Assembly: GCF_004348545.1 (NCBI RefSeq)
Contig: NZ_SMKL01000046.1
Coordinates: 1 to 46,899 of the forward strand
Origin: Jiangella ureilytica
Lineage (GTDB): Bacteria; Actinomycetota; Actinomycetes; Jiangellales; Jiangellaceae
DNA length: 46,899 nucleotides
Reading direction: 5' to 3'
Shown here: one piece after another, positions 1 to 6,918 of the stretch
Layout: each line of letters starts with the position of its first letter
How positions within the stretch are numbered: position 1 is the stretch's first letter
Notes under the pieces: generated by a model
Databases searched by the model: none
What the model saw: only the letters and a program-made list of their open reading frames with translations
Told to the model about the DNA's origin: nothing
Translations under genes and position numbers: made by a program

Positions 1-365
1 TCTATCAAGTCACTCCCGGCCGGGCTCTCACCCGTGATCACCATGGACACGTCATTACCGAAGCCACACACAGCGGGCAGATCACGTTGGAGTCACCCGG
101 CGACCACGCCAGGCCCCGCCCCGTCGAGCAGCGCCCCGGTAGCAGAACCCTGACAGAGAGATCACGTTCAGTAGGGGAGCACGCGTCGTACCAGGCCTGT
201 CATCGTGGTGATGGCGGGGTCATCCTCGTGACGGCTCGCCTCGACCGGCGGTCAGCGGTTGCCGGCCGCACTCCGCGAGGCATTCGTCTGCATCACCCGG
301 GCTGCAGGCCTGGTGAAGCAGGGGACCGGGTGGTGAACGTGGTCATTCCGGGCTGGTGGCGGACG
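1..365. repeat. Non-coding region downstream of serB with dispersed palindromic repeats
   Basis: No convincing gene lies between the window start and the serB stop codon. The stretch from about 160 to 240 is a diverged copy of 14541-14620: both begin GATCACGTTCAG, share a central AGGCCTGT and GTGGTGATGG, and end near GTCATCCTCGTGACGGC (about 66 of 79 positions match by eye). A second palindrome, CTGCATCACC at 288-297 with GGTGAAGCAG at 312-321, encloses an AGGCCT core and resembles, in reverse orientation, the hairpin at 46766-46805. The motif GATCACGTT also occurs at about 80. Long reading frames crossing this region are antisense shadows of serB. Confidence 0.6.
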
Positions 366-1595
366 TCAGCGGACGGGGGGAGCCGGCGTGGGTGTGCCGT
401 CGGCGGCGTCGGCGGCCTCGATGTCGTCGCGGCTGATGCCGAGCAGGTAGAGGATCGCGTCGAGGTACGGGACGTTGACGGCGGTGTCGGCGGCGCTGCG
501 GACGATCGGCTTCGCGTTGAACGCGACCCCCAGGCCGGCGGCGGCGATCATGTCGAGGTCGTTGGCGCCGTCGCCGACGGCGATGGTCTGCGAGAGCGGG
601 ATGCCCTCGGCGGCGGCGAACCTGGCCAGCGCGGCGGCCTTCCCCGCCCGGTCCAGCACGGGCCCGACCAGCCCGCCGGTCAGCACGCCGTCGGCGATCT
701 CGAGCGTGTTGGCGGCGGAGTAGTCGATGCCGAGCTCGTCGGCCAGCGGGTCGGTGATCTGCGAGAACCCGCCGCTGACGATGGCGCACTTGTAGTCGAG
801 CCGCTTCAGCGTGCGCACCAGCGTCCGCGCGCCGGGCGCGAGCTGCACCTCGGCCCGGACCTCGGCGACGGCGGAGGCGGGCAGCCCGGCGAGCAGCCGG
901 ACCCGCTCGCGCAGCGACGCGGCGAAGTCGAGCTCGCCCTGCATGGCCCGTGCCGTCACGGTCGCGACCTGGTCGAGGACTCCGGCGCGGGCGGCCAGCA
1001 TCTCGATGACCTCGCCCTGCACGAGCGTGGAGTCGACGTCCATGACGACGAGGCGCTTGGACCGGCGCAGCAGGCCAGACGGCTGGACGGCGACGTCGGC
1101 GCCCTCGGCCAGCGCAACGGCGGCGAGCTCGGTCTTCAACCGGGCCGGGTCGGCGCCCGACACCTCGAACTCGATCGACGTGACGGGGTAGGAGGCGAGG
1201 CGCACGATGCGGTCGATGTTCGCGCCGGCCTTGGCGACGGTGTCGGTCAGCGCGGCGACGGCGCCCGGCCGCAGCGGGAAGCCGAGGACGGTGATGTGCG
1301 CCCGGCCCGGGGGACGACGGTGGTCGCCGTGGCCGGGCGCGATCTCGACCTCGACGCCGAGCTGGTCGCCCAGCGTCACCAGCGCGCGGCGGAACGCGAC
1401 CTCGTCGAACGACGCGAGCGGGTTCAGCAGCACGGCCAGCACCAGCCGGGCGCGGACCGTGACCTGTTCGACGTCGAGCACCTCGACGTCGTGCGAGGAG
1501 AGGGCGGTGAACAGCTGCGCGGTCAGACCCGGCCGGTCGCGGCCGGTGAGACTGACGAGCAGGGTGTTCGCGGGGGGTTCCGGTGGCAGGCTCAT
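366..1595 (-). CDS. serB: Phosphoserine phosphatase SerB (two-ACT-domain type)
   Basis: A 409-residue enzyme that dephosphorylates O-phosphoserine to L-serine, the last step of the phosphorylated serine pathway, in the cytoplasm. Residues about 10-175 hold two ACT-like regulatory repeats; the first contains the typical GRDRPGLTAQLF segment. The C-terminal half is a HAD phosphatase with the DxDxT motif MDVDST (nucleophile D186, general acid D188) and the closing motif GDGANDLDMI near residue 345. Length and architecture match the mycobacterial/streptomycete SerB2 type. The gene is transcribed leftward and followed by repeat-rich non-coding DNA. ACT domains suggest allosteric control by serine, an inference from the family. 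Confidence 0.95.
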   Translation of the reverse strand: MSLPPEPPANTLLVSLTGRDRPGLTAQLFTALSSHDVEVLDVEQVTVRARLVLAVLLNPLASFDEVAFRRALVTLGDQLGVEVEIAPGHGDHRRPPGRAHITVLGFPLRPGAVAALTDTVAKAGANIDRIVRLASYPVTSIEFEVSGADPARLKTELAAVALAEGADVAVQPSGLLRRSKRLVVMDVDSTLVQGEVIEMLAARAGVLDQVATVTARAMQGELDFAASLRERVRLLAGLPASAVAEVRAEVQLAPGARTLVRTLKRLDYKCAIVSGGFSQITDPLADELGIDYSAANTLEIADGVLTGGLVGPVLDRAGKAAALARFAAAEGIPLSQTIAVGDGANDLDMIAAAGLGVAFNAKPIVRSAADTAVNVPYLDAILYLLGISRDDIEAADAADGTPTPAPPVR

Positions 1596-1664
1596 CGCAA
1601 GGCCATTATTCCTTCTGCCTCGTGGGACGTGCCGCCGCCTGGGACCTCGCGGTCGGGTGGCGCC

Positions 1665-2426
1665 TCATCCCTGGCGTACGGCCAGCGCGTTGCACGCGGT
1701 GGCCAGGGCCGAACGCGACGCCCGCTCGAGCGGCTGCAGCGCCGCCCGCCGCGAGCTCGCCTCCGTCGCCGTCACCGCGCCACCGTCGTCGCCCAGCGCG
1801 AACCGGACCACGGCGAGCAGCCGCGCCGCCCGGGCGGCCACGGCCTGGGCCTGCTGCGGGAACGCACGGGGCAGCGGATCGGACTCGCGGTTGGCCCGGA
1901 TGTCGCCGAGCAGCGCCTCGACCTCGGGCCGCCACGACGGCACGTCGAGGTCGGTGAGCGTCGACCCGGCCGCCAGCAGCGCCGCCGTCAGCTCCTTGTC
2001 GGCGTCGGACAGGGACGGACCCGGAGGAGCCGGCTGCGCCGAGCGGACCATCCAGGTGACCAGGTGACCCTGGTCGCCGGGCGGGCCGAACGTGCGGACG
2101 TCGGGCACCAGGGCGTACGGGGCGCCGTCGGCGATGACCACCTCGCCGGCGTCGACCGCGTAGCCGTTGAGATCGGCGGGACCGCCCAGGCCGGTGGGGT
2201 CGCCGGGCGCAGGCAGGGCGACCAGGAACGCCGTGGCGCCGGCGCCGCGCAGCGCCTGCAGCGCCTCGGACAATCCGGTGGCGGTGGCCGCGCCGGGGAC
2301 GTCGACGGCGTCGTGCGGCTCGTCGTCGGCGCGGACGCGGTCGACGACGTCGTCGAGGCCGGCCTCGTTCCGCAGCCAGGCCGTGCCCCACGCCGCGAGG
2401 CGTGCGGAGCGGGGGAGGGTGACCAT
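1665..2426 (-). CDS. Conserved actinobacterial protein of unknown function
   Basis: A 253-residue soluble protein, rich in Ala, Asp and Val, with no signal peptide or membrane segment. The N-terminal part (RLAAWGTAWLRNEAGLDDVVDRV) and a central hydrophobic beta-strand-rich part (ATAFLVALPAPGDPTGL) look like a folded domain, and the C-terminus is helical. I do not recognise a catalytic motif. It is co-oriented with serB, 69 bases upstream of it, and divergent from the ABC ATPase at 2587. The neighbourhood suggests a housekeeping hypothetical. Frame choice is supported by strong third-position GC and an ATG start at 2426. Confidence 0.75.
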   Translation of the reverse strand: MVTLPRSARLAAWGTAWLRNEAGLDDVVDRVRADDEPHDAVDVPGAATATGLSEALQALRGAGATAFLVALPAPGDPTGLGGPADLNGYAVDAGEVVIADGAPYALVPDVRTFGPPGDQGHLVTWMVRSAQPAPPGPSLSDADKELTAALLAAGSTLTDLDVPSWRPEVEALLGDIRANRESDPLPRAFPQQAQAVAARAARLLAVVRFALGDDGGAVTATEASSRRAALQPLERASRSALATACNALAVRQG

Positions 2427-2586
2427 GACCCAGAGCCTACGACCCGCGCGAGGATCGATGCCGACCGTGAGGTCCCCAAGCGGCGGTGAGTCCTGTCAGG
2501 GGGAAGGCGGATAGAGTCGGGCGGGGGTTCGGGGCGAGCACCGCCATCGCCTCCGTCAGCCGTTGTCGAGGGAGCCGGTCCACGCG

Positions 2587-3399
2587 ATGTCCGATGTGCT
2601 CGAACTTGCCGACGTCACACTCGTGCGCTCGGGGAACCGGCTGCTCGACGAGGTCACCTGGTCGGTGACCGACGGGCAGCGCTGGGTCGTCCTCGGCCCG
2701 AACGGCGCCGGCAAGACCACTCTGCTGCAGATCGCGGCAGCGCAGATGCATCCCACCAGCGGCTACGCCGCGGTCCTGGGCGAGATGATGGGCGCGGTCG
2801 ACGTGTTCGAGCTGCGGCCGCGCATCGGCATCACCAGCGCCGCGCTGGCCGAGCGCATCCCGCGCCAGGAGTCCGTGCTCGACGTCGTGCGGACCGGCGC
2901 CTACGCCGTCGTCGGCCGCTGGCGCGAGTCGTACGAGGACCTCGACGACGACCGCGCCCGCTGGCTGCTCGGCCGCATGGGCGTGGCGCACCTCGCCGAG
3001 CGCACGTTCGGCACCCTGTCCGAGGGCGAGCGCAAGCGCACGCAGCTGGCCCGTGCGCTCATGGCCGATCCCGAGCTGCTGCTGCTCGACGAGCCCACCG
3101 CCGGCCTCGACCTCGGCGGGCGCGAGACCCTGGTCGCCACGCTCGGCGAGATCGCCGCCGACCCCGCCTCGCCGGCCACCGTGCTCGTCACCCACCACGT
3201 CGAGGAGATCCCGCCCGGGTTCACCCACGCGCTGCTGCTGTCGGCCGGCCGGGTCGTGGCCTCCGGGCCCATCGCCGAGACCCTGACGGACGAGCATCTG
3301 ACGACGGCGTTCGGGCTTCCGCTGCGCCTCCGGCACGAGGACGGACGGTGGTCGGCGCGCGCCGTCGCGGGCGCGCGCGAGAGCGTCGGAACACCATAG
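2587..3399 (+). CDS. Stand-alone ABC transporter ATP-binding protein
   Basis: A 270-residue ATPase with Walker A GPNGAGKTT (37-45), signature LSEGE (144-148), Walker B LLLLDEP (164-170) and H-loop His203. No permease is adjacent; the next gene is nfeD. The family (iron-type or ModF-like single ATPases) often works with permeases encoded elsewhere or in non-transport roles, so no substrate can be named. I chose the ATG at 2587 because a purine-rich GAGGGAG lies upstream. An in-frame TTG at 2563 would add eight residues. The tail after residue 245 is short and Arg-rich. The 160-base gap to the divergent gene at 2426 should contain both promoters. Confidence 0.88.
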   Translation: MSDVLELADVTLVRSGNRLLDEVTWSVTDGQRWVVLGPNGAGKTTLLQIAAAQMHPTSGYAAVLGEMMGAVDVFELRPRIGITSAALAERIPRQESVLDVVRTGAYAVVGRWRESYEDLDDDRARWLLGRMGVAHLAERTFGTLSEGERKRTQLARALMADPELLLLDEPTAGLDLGGRETLVATLGEIAADPASPATVLVTHHVEEIPPGFTHALLLSAGRVVASGPIAETLTDEHLTTAFGLPLRLRHEDGRWSARAVAGARESVGTP

Positions 3400-3409
3400 A
3401 CTCGACCCT

Positions 3410-3877
3410 ATGCAGGACTTCCTGGACTGGCTCGCCGACCACGACTGGGTCGCGTGGCTGGGCCTGGCGTTCGTCCTGGGCATCGTCGAGACCACCACTC
3501 TCGACCTCATCTTCCTCATGCTGGCCGGCGGCGCCCTGGCCGGTGCGCTCGCCGCGGCCGTCGGCATCGACGCGCTGTGGCTGCAGATCGTCATCGCCAT
3601 CGCCGTCAGCGTCGCGCTGCTCGGGTTCGTCCGGCCGGTCGCCAAGAAGCACATGCGCACCGGTGGCAGGACCCGCACCGGCGCCGCCGCGCTGGTCGGC
3701 CGCAAGGGCGTCGTCGTCGAGACCGTCGACTCCGAGCGGGGCCTCATCAAGCTGGCCGGCGAGATCTGGACCGCGCGCAGCTACGACGGCACCTCCGTCA
3801 TCGAGGCCGGCCGTGACGTCGATGTCATCGAGATTCAGGGCGCGACGGCGCTCGTGTTCGACGCCGACCCGCGCTAG
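3410..3877 (+). CDS. NfeD family membrane protein
   Basis: A 155-residue protein with hydrophobic helices over residues about 12-75, then a C-terminal OB-fold-like domain (about 85-150) containing LVGRKGVVVETVDSERGLIKLAGEIWTA, the usual NfeD C-terminal signature. It is the short NfeD1b form without the ClpP-like protease domain. It lies directly upstream of the SPFH gene at 3964, and NfeD-SPFH pairing is well known: the two act together in membrane microdomains. The start is only 10 bases after the ABC ATPase stop. A TAGACT hexamer overlapping that stop (3397-3402) could serve as a -10 element, making a near-leaderless transcript possible. Confidence 0.92.
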   Translation: MQDFLDWLADHDWVAWLGLAFVLGIVETTTLDLIFLMLAGGALAGALAAAVGIDALWLQIVIAIAVSVALLGFVRPVAKKHMRTGGRTRTGAAALVGRKGVVVETVDSERGLIKLAGEIWTARSYDGTSVIEAGRDVDVIEIQGATALVFDADPR

Positions 3878-3890
3878 AACCCTCGACACC

Positions 3891-3904
3891 GTGACGGCCG
3901 TCAC
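3891..3904. promoter_or_regulatory. CRP/FNR-type palindromic operator candidate upstream of the SPFH gene
   Basis: GTGACGGCCGTCAC is a perfect 14-base palindrome with the spacing GTGA-N6-TCAC that CRP/GlxR-family regulators recognise. It lies 60 to 73 bases before the SPFH start, between nfeD and that gene. The flanking bases (C and C instead of T and A) depart from the full consensus. GC-rich palindromes also arise by chance, so this is a candidate only. Confidence 0.4.
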
Positions 3905-3963
3905 CCACTGATAGGTTGTCGCAGACTCGCCTGGCCCCAAGGAAATGCAGCGGAAGGTCGTTC

Positions 3964-5295
3964 ATGGAAGCCGGTCAGATCTTCGTCCTCCTCGTCGTCA
4001 TCCTGTTGGCCATCTTCGTGCTGGTGACGCTGGCCAAGTCGGTGCGCATCGTGCCCCAGGCGCGAGCCGGCATCGTCGAGCGGCTCGGCCGCTACCAGCG
4101 CACGCTCGACCCCGGCCTGACGGTGGTGGTGCCGTTCATCGACCGCGTGCTGCCCCTGCTCGACCTCCGCGAGCAGGTCGTGTCGTTCCCGCCGCAGCCG
4201 GTGATCACCCAGGACAACCTGGTGGTGTCCATCGACACCGTCATCTACTACCAGGTCAACGACCCCAAGGCCGCGACGTACGAGATCGCCAACTACATCC
4301 AGGGCATCGAGCAGCTGACGGTCACCACGCTGCGAAACGTCATCGGTGGCATGGACCTCGAGCGCACGCTGACCAGCCGTGAAGAGATCAACAACGCACT
4401 GCGCGGCGTGCTCGACGACGCCACCGGCAAGTGGGGCATCCGGGTGAACCGCGTCGAGCTGAAGGCCATCGACCCGCCGCCCTCCATCCAGGACTCCATG
4501 GAGAAGCAGATGCGCGCCGACCGCGACAAGCGTGCGGCGATCCTCAACGCCGAGGGTGTGCGGCAGTCGCAGATCCTCACCGCCGAGGGCCAGAAGCAGT
4601 CCGCCATCCTCACCGCCGAGGGCGACAAGCAGTCGCAGATCCTGCGGGCCGAGGCGGAGAAGCAGGCCCAGATCCTGCGCGCCGACGGTGAGGCGAAGGC
4701 CATCGGCGCCGTCTTCGAGGCGATCCACCGCGGCAACCCCGACCAGAAGCTGCTGGCCTATCAGTACCTGCAGATGATGCCCGAGATCGCGAAGGGCGAC
4801 TCCAACAAGGTCTGGATCGTGCCCAGCGAGTTCGGCAAGGCGCTCGAGGGTCTCGGCGACGCCGTCGGCCGGTTCGGTTCCGGCTTCGCGCCGGGCGCCA
4901 TCCCGGTCGACGACCACGCGGCCGAAGAGGTCGAGGCCGCCGCGCAAGAGGCCGCCGCCGAGGGCGAGGCCGCTGCCGCCGCCGCCCAAGAGGAGGTCCG
5001 GCGCGCGCTGCAGGCGGCCGAGGTCGCGTCCGACCCGTCGACACCGCTCCCGCCCGCGCGCATCAACACCGGCGAGCCCGGCTCGTCGGAGGACTCCGTC
5101 TCGACGGGTGAGTTCGGACGCGTCAGCGGTGGCTCCGCGCCGTCCGGGGACGACGCGCCGACGAGCACCGGCCCGGCCATCGGGCGCGACCTGACCCAGG
5201 ACGACGGCGCCGGCTCGCGTGAGCGCGGCGCGGACGACGAGTCGCCCTCGACGCCGCCGAGCCCGCCGGCTCCGCCCGCGCCTCCGGCGGGGTGA
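3964..5295 (+). CDS. SPFH/Band 7/PHB domain (stomatin-like) membrane protein
   Basis: A 443-residue stomatin/prohibitin-type scaffold. Residues about 6-25 form one N-terminal membrane anchor, and residues about 27-195 the SPFH domain with typical GIVERLGRYQRTLDPGL and REQVVSFPPQPVITQDN segments. From residue 197 there are about four tandem 11-residue repeats of the form EGxKQSxILTA, a coiled-coil encoded by 33-base repeats, then a C-terminal disordered tail rich in Glu, Ala, Ser and Pro. Partner of NfeD upstream. I chose the ATG at 3964 because GGAAGG precedes it by six bases; the ORF opens earlier at 3916 but without such a site. Its stop overlaps the next start (GTGA), so translation is probably coupled to the TSUP gene. 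Confidence 0.93.
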   Translation: MEAGQIFVLLVVILLAIFVLVTLAKSVRIVPQARAGIVERLGRYQRTLDPGLTVVVPFIDRVLPLLDLREQVVSFPPQPVITQDNLVVSIDTVIYYQVNDPKAATYEIANYIQGIEQLTVTTLRNVIGGMDLERTLTSREEINNALRGVLDDATGKWGIRVNRVELKAIDPPPSIQDSMEKQMRADRDKRAAILNAEGVRQSQILTAEGQKQSAILTAEGDKQSQILRAEAEKQAQILRADGEAKAIGAVFEAIHRGNPDQKLLAYQYLQMMPEIAKGDSNKVWIVPSEFGKALEGLGDAVGRFGSGFAPGAIPVDDHAAEEVEAAAQEAAAEGEAAAAAAQEEVRRALQAAEVASDPSTPLPPARINTGEPGSSEDSVSTGEFGRVSGGSAPSGDDAPTSTGPAIGRDLTQDDGAGSRERGADDESPSTPPSPPAPPAPPAG

Positions 5296-6044
5296 GCCTG
5301 CTCGACGTCGTCGCTATCGTCGCGGCCGGCTTCGCGGCGGGTGCGATCAACGTCGTCGTCGGCTCCGGGACGATGATCACGTTCCCGACGCTGCTGGCGC
5401 TCGGCTACCCGCCCGTGGTGGCCAACGTGTCCAACACGGTCGGGCTGGTGCCCGGCTCGGTCATGGGCGCCTGGGGGTACCGCGAGGAGCTGCGCGGCCA
5501 GCGCGGCCGAGTGCTGCGGTTCGGGCTGCTGGCTCTGATCGGCGGGACGGCGGGCGCCGTCCTGCTGCTCGCGCTGCCGCCCGGGGCGTTCGAGGCGATC
5601 GTGCCCGTGCTCATCGTGCTGGCGTGTGTGCTGGTCGCCCTGCAACCGTGGATCGCCCGGCGGCTGAAGGAGCGCCCGGCCGGGCGTGAGCACGGCGGAC
5701 CCGTCGTCTGGTTCCTGATCCTGCTGACGGCGGTCTACGGCGGCTACTTCGGCGCCGCGCAGGGCGTGCTGCTGCTCGCCGTCATGGGCCTCGCGCTGTC
5801 CGACACGCTGCAGCGGCTCAACGCCGTCAAGAACGTGCAGGCCGGGCTGGTCAACCTGGTCGCCGGCATCGTGTTCGCGTTCGTCGCCGACGTCGACTGG
5901 GCGGTCGCCGGGCTCATCGCGGCCGGGTCGGCGCTGGGCGGCCTGCTGGGCGCGCGCATCGGGCGGCGGTTGTCGCCGGCGGTGCTGCGGGTCGTCATCA
6001 TCGTGGTGGGTGTCAGCGCGGTCGTCTACCTGGTGACGCAGTGA
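5292..6044 (+). CDS. TSUP family transporter (sulfite exporter TauE/SafE family)
   Basis: A 250-residue integral membrane protein with about eight hydrophobic helices and the family's two-fold repeat: N-terminal AAGFAAGAINVVVGSGT and a second GGYFGAAQGVLLLAVMGLAL segment. Members move sulfite, sulfoacetate, sulfur compounds or other small anions across the cytoplasmic membrane. The substrate here cannot be told. The GTG start overlaps the SPFH stop by four bases, and its own stop overlaps the next GTG start (6041), so nfeD-SPFH-TSUP-methyltransferase probably form one transcript. Confidence 0.92.
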   Translation: MSLLDVVAIVAAGFAAGAINVVVGSGTMITFPTLLALGYPPVVANVSNTVGLVPGSVMGAWGYREELRGQRGRVLRFGLLALIGGTAGAVLLLALPPGAFEAIVPVLIVLACVLVALQPWIARRLKERPAGREHGGPVVWFLILLTAVYGGYFGAAQGVLLLAVMGLALSDTLQRLNAVKNVQAGLVNLVAGIVFAFVADVDWAVAGLIAAGSALGGLLGARIGRRLSPAVLRVVIIVVGVSAVVYLVTQ

Positions 6045-6865
6045 CGGGCGAGGCTCGGCCGCCCCGCATCGTCGGGATCGACGCCGTCGACGACGAGCGG
6101 CTGGCCGACTACGTCTCGCTGCGCGACGTGCAGCTGCGCCAGTCGCTCGAGGCCGAGCACGGGCTGTTCCTGGCCGAGGGCGAGAAGGTGGTGCGCCGGG
6201 CCGTCACGGCGGGGTACCGGCCGCGCTCGTTCCTCATGGCGCCGCGCTGGGTCGACGCGCTCACCGACGTGATCGCCACGGCGGGCGACGCCCCCGTCTA
6301 CGTCGCGCCGGAGCCGGTCATCGAGGCCGTCACCGGCTTCCACGTGCACCGCGGCGCACTGGCGTCGCTGCACCGCCGGCCGCTGCCGCCGGTCGCTGAG
6401 GTGCTGGCCGCGGCGGCGCGCGTGGTCGTGCTCGAGGACCTCGTCGACCACACCAACGTCGGCGCGATCTTCCGGTGCGCCGCGGCGCTCGGCTGGGACG
6501 CCGTCCTGCTGGGGCCGCGCTGCGCCGACCCGCTCTACCGGCGCGCGGTCAAGGTCTCGATGGGCACGGTGTTCTCCGTCCCGTACACGCGGGTCGAGGA
6601 GTGGTACGACACGCCGGGCGCGCTGGCCGCGGCGGGCTTCGAGACGCTGGCGCTGACGCCGGCCGACGACGCCGTCGACCTCGCCGACGTGGTTCCCACG
6701 GACCGGACGGCGCTGCTCGTCGGCGGCGAGGGGCACGGGCTGTCGGCGCGGTGGATGGCGGCGGCGGACCGCCGGGTCCGGATCCCCATGCAGGCCGGCG
6801 TCGACAGTCTCAATGTGGCTGCGGCGACTGCTGTGGCCTGTTATGCCCTGCGTCGGCACAGGTAA
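6041..6865 (+). CDS. TrmH/SpoU-family RNA 2'-O-methyltransferase
   Basis: A 274-residue SPOUT methyltransferase that methylates a ribose 2'-OH in rRNA or tRNA using S-adenosylmethionine. The N-terminal region (about 20-110) is the RNA-substrate-binding type (SLEAEHGLFLAEGEKVV). The catalytic domain shows LEDLVDHTNVGAIFRCAAAL (motif 1 with the catalytic Arg), GGEGHGLS (motif 2, near residue 228) and a C-terminal DSLNVAAATAVACY (motif 3 with the SAM-binding knot). The target nucleotide cannot be read from the sequence. The GTG start overlaps the TSUP stop. The stop TAA lies inside a TAATCT hexamer that may be the -10 element of the next operon. Confidence 0.92.
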   Translation: MTGEARPPRIVGIDAVDDERLADYVSLRDVQLRQSLEAEHGLFLAEGEKVVRRAVTAGYRPRSFLMAPRWVDALTDVIATAGDAPVYVAPEPVIEAVTGFHVHRGALASLHRRPLPPVAEVLAAAARVVVLEDLVDHTNVGAIFRCAAALGWDAVLLGPRCADPLYRRAVKVSMGTVFSVPYTRVEEWYDTPGALAAAGFETLALTPADDAVDLADVVPTDRTALLVGGEGHGLSARWMAAADRRVRIPMQAGVDSLNVAAATAVACYALRRHR

Positions 6866-6918
6866 TCTATGCCGATCATGCGTGGGGGAAACGGTTGCCG
6901 GCCCGGCGGACAGCACCG

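Noticed and set aside
87-2489. 800-codon open frame on the plus strand across serB
   Set aside because: It is antisense to serB and the 1665 gene, has low-complexity Arg/Gly/Asp composition and no domain. Long antisense frames are expected at this GC content.
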